DNA of 19,595 nucleotides, taken from NCBI GenBank assembly GCA_023394045.1, contig JAEXBN010000005.1, positions 1 to 19,595 on the forward strand, given 5' to 3'. Origin of the DNA: Bacillota bacterium. Its GTDB lineage: Bacteria; Bacillota; Clostridia; Tissierellales; Peptoniphilaceae. How positions within the stretch are numbered: the first letter of the stretch is position 1; every line of letters begins with the position of its first letter. Positions 14,529 to 19,595 of this stretch are shown piece by piece. A program made the translations under genes and the position numbers. The notes beneath the pieces were generated by a model. That model did not search any database. It was not told the origin of the DNA and was given only the letters and a program-made list of their open reading frames with translations.

Positions 14529-15943
14529 AGATTTACAATACCCTCCACCGAAATAAAGAGGAATTGATCCCCATTGAAGAGGGAAAGATCCGCATGTACG
14601 TTTGCGGTCCAACGGTTTACGACTACATTCATATTGGAAATGCCCGCCCGCTGGTGGTGTTTGATACGCTGCATCGATTTTTGCGCTGGCAGGGTTTGGA
14701 TGTGAGATATGTGGTCAATTTTACGGATATCGATGATAAGATCATCAACCGCGCCCGCGAGGAGGGGGTTCCCTATACCGCCATTACGGATAAGTATATC
14801 GGTGCATTCAATGAGCAGGCGGCGGCGCTGAATTTGCTGGAGTCGGAAACGATCCATCCGCGCGCGACGGGCATGATCCCGCAAATCATTGATTTTGTGC
14901 AGGAGCTAATCGATCAGGGCGCGGCCTATGATGCAGAGGATGCCGTTTATTTTGATGTCACCCGTGCAAAAGATTATGGAAAATTGTCCGGAAAGAAGAT
15001 TGATGATCTTCTCGCCGGAGCACGCATTCATGTCAATGAAGCGAAGGATGACCCGCTCGATTTTGCGTTGTGGAAAAAGCAGAAGGAGTCATGGGAGCCG
15101 GCTTGGGAAAGCCCGTGGGGACCGGGGCGTCCGGGATGGCACATTGAATGCTCGACGATGTCGAAGGAATTGTTGGGAGAGACGATTGATATCCATGCCG
15201 GGGGAAGCGATCTTGAATTCCCGCATCATGAAAATGAAATCGCACAGACGGAGACGCTGACGCACAAGACTTTTGCCAACTATTGGATGCATAATGCGAT
15301 GATCACCGTGACCAAGGAAGATGGATCTTGTGAGAAGATGTCAAAGTCCAAGGGCAATTTCTTCATGCTGAAGGACATCGAAAAAGAGTATGACCTCATT
15401 TTGGTGCGCATGTGGCTCTTATCGGCGCATTATCGTTCCCCGATTAATTTTTCACGTGAGGTCATGGATCAGACGCGGAACAGCTATGAGCGGCTGATGA
15501 ATGGAAAACATCGTCTGGAGCGCTTGAAATCGCATGCGATAGAAGGCGGGCGGACGGCGGATGAGCAGACGCTGATCAATGAAGTGAACCAGCAAAAAGA
15601 ATCGTTCCGTACGGTATTGGCGGATGATCTCAATACGGCGGATGCGCTCACGGCATTGTTTGAAATTGTTCGTATGGCGAACGCTGGTTTAGATGAGTCC
15701 AGCACGAAAGAAGCAATTACACAGGTTTACGCGGTGTATACCGAACTTCTGGATGTTTTGGGTCTCGCCGACCACACGAAGGAAGAAGTGTTGGATGAAG
15801 AAATTGAACGGCTGATTGCAGAACGAACCGAGGCGCGACAGGCGAAGAATTTTCATCGTGCGGATGAGATCCGTGACATGCTGGAGGCGCAGGGAATCCA
15901 CCTGATGGATACGCGCACCGGCGTGACCTGGACGAGAGAGTGA
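14525..15943 (+). CDS. cysS: Cysteinyl-tRNA synthetase
   Basis: This class I synthetase of 472 residues charges tRNA-Cys. Cys27 in MYVCGPTVYDY is the first zinc ligand; IHIGNARP (35-42) contains the HIGH motif. The other zinc ligands lie in WHIECSTMS and HAGGSDLEFPHHENE. KMSKSKGNF (271-279) is the exact KMSKS loop. The C-terminal part has the helical anticodon region with IERLIAERTEARQAKNFHRADEIRDML, as in other CysS. The start overlaps the gltX stop; GGAG just before it serves as a coupled ribosome site. The next gene, rlmB, follows after seven bases. In many Clostridia the mini-RNase III gene mrnC sits between cysS and rlmB; it is absent from this position. Confidence 0.98.
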   Translation: MKIYNTLHRNKEELIPIEEGKIRMYVCGPTVYDYIHIGNARPLVVFDTLHRFLRWQGLDVRYVVNFTDIDDKIINRAREEGVPYTAITDKYIGAFNEQAAALNLLESETIHPRATGMIPQIIDFVQELIDQGAAYDAEDAVYFDVTRAKDYGKLSGKKIDDLLAGARIHVNEAKDDPLDFALWKKQKESWEPAWESPWGPGRPGWHIECSTMSKELLGETIDIHAGGSDLEFPHHENEIAQTETLTHKTFANYWMHNAMITVTKEDGSCEKMSKSKGNFFMLKDIEKEYDLILVRMWLLSAHYRSPINFSREVMDQTRNSYERLMNGKHRLERLKSHAIEGGRTADEQTLINEVNQQKESFRTVLADDLNTADALTALFEIVRMANAGLDESSTKEAITQVYAVYTELLDVLGLADHTKEEVLDEEIERLIAERTEARQAKNFHRADEIRDMLEAQGIHLMDTRTGVTWTRE

Positions 15944-15950
15944 GGGGACG

Positions 15951-16730
15951 ATGGGAGATTATATTTTCGGACGCAATGCCGTACTGGAATACCTGAAACA
16001 GGGTGGCGAGGCAGAAAAACTTTTTGTGGCCAAGGATAGCATGAAGGGAGTGGTGCACCGGATTGTGGCGCTCGCTCGTGATCAGAAGCTTCCGGTGATT
16101 GAGACCGATCAGCGCAAGCTGGAACGGATGGCCGAGGGCGGCAATCACCAAGGGGTGGCGCTGCTTGCGACACAGTTTCATTACGCCGAACTGGACGACA
16201 TGCTTCAGGCTGCAAAAAAAGCGGGTCATGCGCCATTGATCATCTTGTTGGATGAGCTGACGGATCCGCATAATGTGGGAGCCATCATTCGCAGCGCGGA
16301 ATGTGTGGGGGCTGATGGTGTGCTGCTGCCGATCCGCCGATCCGCAACGATCACCTCGACCGTTCATAAGGTGTCTTCCGGCGCAACGAGTTATGTTCCC
16401 ATCGGCCGCATCAATAATGTCAATCAAACGATTGATCGATTGAAAAAAGAGAATATCTGGGTATACGGAGCGGACAGCTTAGCCAAGCAATCCTTTTGGA
16501 AGACGGATTTTTCCGGAGGGGTTTGTTTGGTCATTGGAAATGAAGGAAAGGGGCTTTCGGAGCTGACGCGCAAAAAATGTGATGCGCTGGTTTCCATTCC
16601 TCTTCAGGGGCATCTGGACAGTCTCAACGCCTCTTGTGCAGCGACGGTATTGATGTATGAAGTGCTGCGGGGGCGGCTGGAATCGCAGCAGATAGAAAGC
16701 GATGCAAGCCATGAGTACACTGGTGCATGA
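15951..16730 (+). CDS. rlmB: 23S rRNA (guanosine-2'-O)-methyltransferase RlmB (SpoU/TrmH family)
   Basis: This SPOUT-fold methyltransferase of 259 residues 2'-O-methylates a guanosine of 23S rRNA using S-adenosylmethionine. It has an N-terminal substrate-binding domain starting IFGRNAVLEYL (5-15), as in RlmB/TrmH group 3, then the three SpoU motifs: DPHNVGAIIRSAE (105-117) with the catalytic arginine, VIGNEGKGLS (194-203), and IPLQGHLDSLNAS (216-228) at the SAM-binding knot. Seven bases separate it from cysS, and GAGGGGA before the ATG serves as the ribosome site. Its last ten or so codons overlap the start of the next gene. RlmB is the best fit by context; related TrmH-type methyltransferases cannot be told apart with full certainty by eye. 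Confidence 0.92.
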   Translation: MGDYIFGRNAVLEYLKQGGEAEKLFVAKDSMKGVVHRIVALARDQKLPVIETDQRKLERMAEGGNHQGVALLATQFHYAELDDMLQAAKKAGHAPLIILLDELTDPHNVGAIIRSAECVGADGVLLPIRRSATITSTVHKVSSGATSYVPIGRINNVNQTIDRLKKENIWVYGADSLAKQSFWKTDFSGGVCLVIGNEGKGLSELTRKKCDALVSIPLQGHLDSLNASCAATVLMYEVLRGRLESQQIESDASHEYTGA

Positions 16731-17826
16731 GGAAACGCTCTGGTCGACACAGGTGTTTCGCGTGCCGGCGCATGATCCGGTGCAGATCCGTCTGAGCATC
16801 CATGCCGGAGCAGTGGATGCGCAGATTCCAGCAGCGCATTATTTGGTGGTGACGGGATTTTTCAAGATTTTACATGATCTGTCGGTCTCTCATTTTCGCT
16901 ATGAGTTCGGTTCGGAAGGCTTGGTTTTTTATGTGGATGTCCGTGAAAGCCGCAATGTGGTGCGCGGGCATCTTCAGAACATGAAGACGTTTCATGTCCT
17001 AGGCAAGGCATGGGATCTGGTGCTGGTCGATGGCGCACGCGTTTCGGTGATTGCATCGGAGGGACATGTGCCGAAGCTTTCGTCGGTGGAGTTGGAGATG
17101 ATGGCGTGGATGCATGCGCAGATGGGTTCGCGCCCGTTGCGGTTTTCCCGCTATTTTCTTTATGCGGCGCTTCTTCCGTTCGCGCGCGTGCGGGGTTATG
17201 GTTCCGTTTTGATGGGTCATGAAGACAGCACGGGGCGTGTCAATTTTTATCATGTGCTGGAAGGGCTGGAGCTCTTGCAGCGCAGTTTGCAGTCCATCGA
17301 TGTGTCGGGCATTCGTTCCCGCGAGGAACTCCATCAGGTCATCAAGCCTCTGGAGCATGCGCTGGACGAGATTGGCCGCCGGGATGGATTTTTGCGCGGC
17401 ATGCTGATTCAGGTTCTGGTGCTGGCAGTGGTCTATGAGCAGAAAACGACGGACGCTCAGCTGAAGGCTAAAGCACAGGCGCTTTCGGAAGGCTTCAACC
17501 GTGAAGCCGTAGGTTCTGGCATGATGGCGATGCTTGGATTTGAGCCGCTGCTTGATCTTTTGGATGTCGATCCCCATCTCCTGCAGGATACGGATGATTT
17601 GAGTCTTTATCTTTTGTCCCGATTTAGGGATCCTGCTCTCTCCAGGGTCATCAGCTTGAAACAGATTGATCTGCTTCAGGAACTGGCTCGTGTGGCGCTG
17701 GAAAAAGGAAGTGTGGATCGTGAGCAATTGAACCAATTTTTTTATCAAAATCAGCTGGTGGCCGATGGGGTTCGTGACTGGATCACCATATTGCAGTTGC
17801 TTTCGATGATCCGGCAGGAGGAGTAG
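16702..17826 (+). CDS. Unrecognised conserved-looking soluble protein overlapping rlmB
   Basis: This protein of 374 residues (371 if started at the ATG at 16711) belongs to no family I recognise. It has no signal peptide and no convincing membrane helix. The first 120 residues look beta-rich (VQIRLSIHAGAVDAQIPA, GLVFYVDVRES, WDLVLVDGARVSVIA); the rest is largely helical and rich in Leu, Glu and Arg, with QIDLLQELARVALEKGSVDREQLNQFF near the C-terminus. The reading frame is clean for over 1.1 kb and base use matches its neighbours, so it is a real gene. Its start lies 20-29 bases inside rlmB, implying translational coupling, and only a poor AAAG site precedes it. In other Bacillota this slot often holds a YacP-type NYN nuclease or sigH, and it resembles neither. 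A link to tRNA or rRNA work is suggested by context only. Confidence 0.8.
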   Translation: MQAMSTLVHEETLWSTQVFRVPAHDPVQIRLSIHAGAVDAQIPAAHYLVVTGFFKILHDLSVSHFRYEFGSEGLVFYVDVRESRNVVRGHLQNMKTFHVLGKAWDLVLVDGARVSVIASEGHVPKLSSVELEMMAWMHAQMGSRPLRFSRYFLYAALLPFARVRGYGSVLMGHEDSTGRVNFYHVLEGLELLQRSLQSIDVSGIRSREELHQVIKPLEHALDEIGRRDGFLRGMLIQVLVLAVVYEQKTTDAQLKAKAQALSEGFNREAVGSGMMAMLGFEPLLDLLDVDPHLLQDTDDLSLYLLSRFRDPALSRVISLKQIDLLQELARVALEKGSVDREQLNQFFYQNQLVADGVRDWITILQLLSMIRQEE

Positions 17827-17857
17827 AATACAGGCAAGGAAAGTGCTCTGTGGGCTT

Positions 17858-17874
17858 TGGATCAAAAAGATCCA
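17858..17874 (+). repeat. Small hairpin in the leader of the DJ-1/PfpI gene
   Basis: TGGATC, five As, then GATCCA form a 6-bp stem in the 71-base gap after the unknown gene. It has no U-run, so it is not a typical terminator; transcription probably continues into the next gene. Confidence 0.35.
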
Positions 17875-17897
17875 GGCAGAAAATCAAGGAGGCAACG

Positions 17898-18482
17898 ATG
17901 GCAGAGGTTTATGTATTCATGACGGATGGAACGGAAGAATGTGAGGCGTTGGTCATGGTGGACTTGCTCCGTCGTGCGAACATCGAGACGCAGACGGTGG
18001 CGGTTCCCGCAGGAGATTGGGCGGAAGATCATGCGCCGAAGAGGGTTCATTCGCTGCACCATGTCGATATCGCGTGCGATTTAGCGCTGAGCGAGTTGCC
18101 ATCAGAGACGGAGGCGGTTTTCTTTGTTCCCGGCGGAAAAGTCGGCGTGGTGAATATGGCGGCTTCGAAGGATTTTCAAGCCGTCCTGCAGGCGCATCAT
18201 GATGCGGGTCATCGCTTCGCCTCGGTGTGCGCAGGGCCGACCGTCCTCGGCGGACTGGGGCTGATCGATGACAAAAAGGCGACGGTCTATCCTGGGTTTG
18301 AGAGCGGACTGGGTCACGCGACCTTTGTTGATGCGCCGATTGTGGAAGATGAGGGTCTGCTGACCGGGCGCGGACTGGGCGTTTCCATCCCTCTGGCGCT
18401 GGCGCTGATTGAGAAACTGCGCGGCCACGCCGCTGCAGAAGCGGCAGCCAAACAGATTGTCTATGAATGGGAACAGGAATGA
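17898..18482 (+). CDS. DJ-1/PfpI family protein
   Basis: This 194-residue cytoplasmic protein of the DJ-1/ThiJ/PfpI superfamily has members acting as deglycases or glyoxalases, chaperones or redox sensors. The N-terminal VYVFMTDGTEECEALVMVDLLRRA (4-27) holds the conserved acidic residues, probably including Glu16, that pair with the nucleophile. The elbow VCAGPTVLGG gives Cys111 as the reactive cysteine. PGG (78-80) and the C-terminal TGRGLGVSIPLALALIEKL (156-174) match the family's conserved TxRGxxxxxxFAL pattern. AAGGAGG before 17898 fixes this start over an in-frame ATG at 17850. It is the last gene of the gltX transcription unit, 71 bases after the unknown protein. Substrate cannot be assigned. 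Confidence 0.9.
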   Translation: MAEVYVFMTDGTEECEALVMVDLLRRANIETQTVAVPAGDWAEDHAPKRVHSLHHVDIACDLALSELPSETEAVFFVPGGKVGVVNMAASKDFQAVLQAHHDAGHRFASVCAGPTVLGGLGLIDDKKATVYPGFESGLGHATFVDAPIVEDEGLLTGRGLGVSIPLALALIEKLRGHAAAEAAAKQIVYEWEQE

Positions 18483-18534
18483 TTTGATCGGATAGGGCGG
18501 AAAGGCAACTGCGGAAAATGCTCAAATGCCTTGT

Positions 18535-18561
18535 GCGGACTGCATGGTCCATGCAGTCCGC
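18535..18561. repeat. 27-bp perfect palindrome downstream of the DJ-1/PfpI gene
   Basis: GCGGACTGCATGG (18535-18547), a central T, then CCATGCAGTCCGC (18549-18561) give 13 perfectly paired bases per arm. No T-run follows on either strand, so it is not a classic intrinsic terminator, although it sits between the 3' ends of two converging genes. It may be a protein-binding site, a factor-assisted terminator, or a relic of a mobile element. Confidence 0.75.
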
Positions 18562-18630
18562 GGGGTACATGTCAATTTCAAAAATGGCGAATTTGCACGA
18601 TTCCGATGAGGGTCTCTGTTGTTCGTTCCA

Positions 18631-18915
18631 TTAGGCTCGGATATCCTTGTATTTTTCCGGATCCGCATCAAATTTGCCTTTGACATAAGCGCAGATCGGA
18701 AGAATCTTTATGTGTTCTTCCCGGGCATTTTCGACAAGCGCGTCAAATAATTTTCCAGCCAATCCCTGTCCGCTGTACGAGGACAGGACGATGGTGTGGT
18801 CGGCGCTGCGGACGCCGTTCGGGCGATCCGTGTAAGTCAACTCGCCCACTTCTTTTCCATCATCATATAATGCAAAGCGCTTCAGATTTTTTTCGTGTTT
18901 CACTTCAAAAGCCAT
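18631..18915 (-). CDS. Small GNAT-family N-acetyltransferase (YjdJ-like)
   Basis: This 94-residue minimal GNAT-fold protein is of the YjdJ type, the short single-domain acetyltransferases common in Bacillota. After VKHEKNLKRFALYDDGKEVGELTYTD it shows the acetyl-CoA-binding turn YSGQGLAGKLFDALVENA (47-64), the equivalent of Q/RxxGxG/A, then IKILPICAYVKGKF (69-82), a typical C-terminal strand of this subgroup. GGAGG at 18921-18925 lies five bases before the ATG at 18915, so this start is preferred to in-frame ATGs at 18918 and 18948; it also gives the usual family length. The substrate of these small GNATs is generally unknown. The gene is alone, convergent with the DJ-1 gene and next to insertion-sequence remnants. 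I saw no clear promoter in the 18916-19051 gap. Confidence 0.85.
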   Translation of the reverse strand: MAFEVKHEKNLKRFALYDDGKEVGELTYTDRPNGVRSADHTIVLSSYSGQGLAGKLFDALVENAREEHIKILPICAYVKGKFDADPEKYKDIRA

Positions 18916-19051
18916 CATTTCCTCCAAAAGATGTTCCAATGTTTCCATGAGATGAACGTATGATGAAGATACCCCGTCTCACGAAAGAGAAGCGGGGAAT
19001 GTGACTGGGGGAGCCTTTTTCATCCCAAGTCTTCAACTCTGTGAGCTTCAG

Positions 19052-19431
19052 CTATTTTCTCTGTGGCCATTTCTCATTCTCATCTATTAGGCTCGCGCCC
19101 ATAAGACGTAAAATACTTTGGCCATTCGAAAAAGTACGAATCACGCGTTCTCTGCGTTTGACTTCGCCGTTGAGCCGTTCCGCCAGATTTGATGTCCGTA
19201 ACTTTTTATGTAAAGTCGAAGGAAAAGCATAGACCGAAACAGCATCTGCCCATCCTGGGTTTAAAATGTCCATTGCTTTCCAAGTCTCTTCATTTTCCTT
19301 CTGGGGGCAGTCAAATCCAAGTACTTCACGCATTTTGTGATTGCAGAAACTTTTTGTGTCGATACGCCGACCTGTTCTTCGGCTTCCGCATTGAGCACGG
19401 TGTCAATGACTTTTTCCACGAGCTGGCTCAT
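19052..19431 (-). pseudogene. Degenerate, internally deleted IS256-family transposase
   Basis: This is a relic of a mutator/IS256-type DDE transposase, about 125 codons where a full one has about 400. Reading the minus strand from the ATG at 19431, MSQLVEKVIDTVLNAEAEEQ resembles the N-terminal part, followed at once by VSTQKVSAIT, a block normally some 60 residues further on. The frame then changes, and REVLGFDCPQKENEETWK follows, normally in the middle of the catalytic domain. It runs directly into the C-terminal end with LRTSNLAERLNGEVKRRERV and SILRLMGASLIDENEKW, ending at 19052. The glutamate of the DDE triad (in AERLN) remains, but the segments holding both aspartates are missing. An in-frame TAA lies three codons before the ATG. 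It cannot make an active transposase. Confidence 0.85.
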
Positions 19432-19497
19432 CTCTTTTTACACCAACTGAGTCTACGTAATCATTTCCCCTAATTGCAATAATAACTTGGACATATC

Positions 19498-19595
19498 CTA
19501 ATTCGCCCACAAAGCCTCGAGTTCTTGTTTTATACACTCCCTAGGTGTCCTATAATTGAGCAATTTCCTTGGGAGTTCGTTACACCAGTTCATCA
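19498..19595 (-). mobile_element. IS30-family transposase, 3' end (5' part beyond the window)
   Basis: On the minus strand a frame open from the window edge gives MNWCNELPRKLLNYRTPREC and then IKQELEALWAN before a TAG at 19498-19500. NxxPRKxLNYxTPxE is the standard C-terminus of IS30-family transposases, so this is the end of such a gene, with the catalytic domain lying to the right of the window. Downstream of the stop, 19473-19492 (TTGCAATAATAACTTGGAC and flank) could belong to the element's terminal repeat, but the other end is needed to show that. It lies about 67 bases from the IS256 relic. Confidence 0.8.

Noticed and set aside
16999..17865. 288-codon minus-strand open frame opposite the unknown protein
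   Set aside because: I considered it as an alternative to the plus-strand gene, but its composition is rich in Gln, His and Arg, it has no ribosome site, and the plus-strand frame fits the operon spacing.
18974..19004. CCCCG...CGGGG hairpin near the acetyltransferase gene as a terminator
   Set aside because: The stem is imperfect and no T-run follows on either strand.

Overview
The window looks like chromosomal DNA of an anaerobic, fermentative, low-to-mid G+C Bacillota bacterium, probably in the Clostridia/Tissierellia range. The evidence is a mannose-family PTS, strong AGGAGG-type ribosome sites, a K+-type membrane pyrophosphatase, a butyrate-type set (CoA-transferase, crotonase, 3-hydroxybutyryl-CoA dehydrogenase), the gltX-cysS-rlmB housekeeping run, and IS256 and IS30 family relics. 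The genus cannot be fixed from the sequence alone.

Layout. (1) 1-4017, plus strand: the end of an amino-sugar operon. It holds PTS IIC (cut by the window edge), PTS IID, ManNAc-6-P epimerase nanE with a TTG start, a YcxB-like membrane protein, and a cytoplasmic member of the neutral-ceramidase metal-hydrolase family. The last three genes overlap at their stop/start codons. A strong hairpin at 4109-4159 ends this operon and the convergent mscL. (2) 4162-6922: mscL (minus; C-terminal Cys4 motif) and, divergent from it, hppA (plus), followed by a long terminator hairpin. (3) 7028-7995: an AEC-family permease behind an extended -10 promoter that carries a perfect inverted repeat. (4) 8168-11430: CoA-transferase, enoyl-CoA hydratase and hbd, spaced by 93 and 139-167 bp and ending in a GC-rich terminator. 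Thiolase, butyryl-CoA dehydrogenase and Etf are not in view. (5) 11526-12905, minus: a MATE exporter with a 25-bp palindrome in its leader. (6) 13044-18482, plus: gltX-cysS-rlmB, then an unrecognised 371-374-aa protein overlapping rlmB, then a DJ-1/PfpI protein. (7) 18483-19595: a 27-bp perfect palindrome, a small GNAT protein (minus), a heavily deleted IS256-family transposase relic, and the 3' end of an IS30-family transposase running off the window.

How the genes fit together. The PTS/NanE pair suggests uptake of N-acetylmannosamine (or a related hexosamine) as its 6-phosphate and epimerisation to GlcNAc-6-P. The ceramidase-like enzyme is then probably a cytoplasmic amidase or hydrolase acting on a related N-acyl compound, not a secreted ceramidase. 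The CoA enzymes carry the acetoacetyl-CoA to crotonyl-CoA steps and the final CoA exchange with acetate. The pyrophosphatase would recover energy from PPi as an ion gradient. No complete new defence or mobile system is visible. The best candidates for novelty are the ceramidase-like gene in a ManNAc operon and the unknown protein translationally nested with rlmB.
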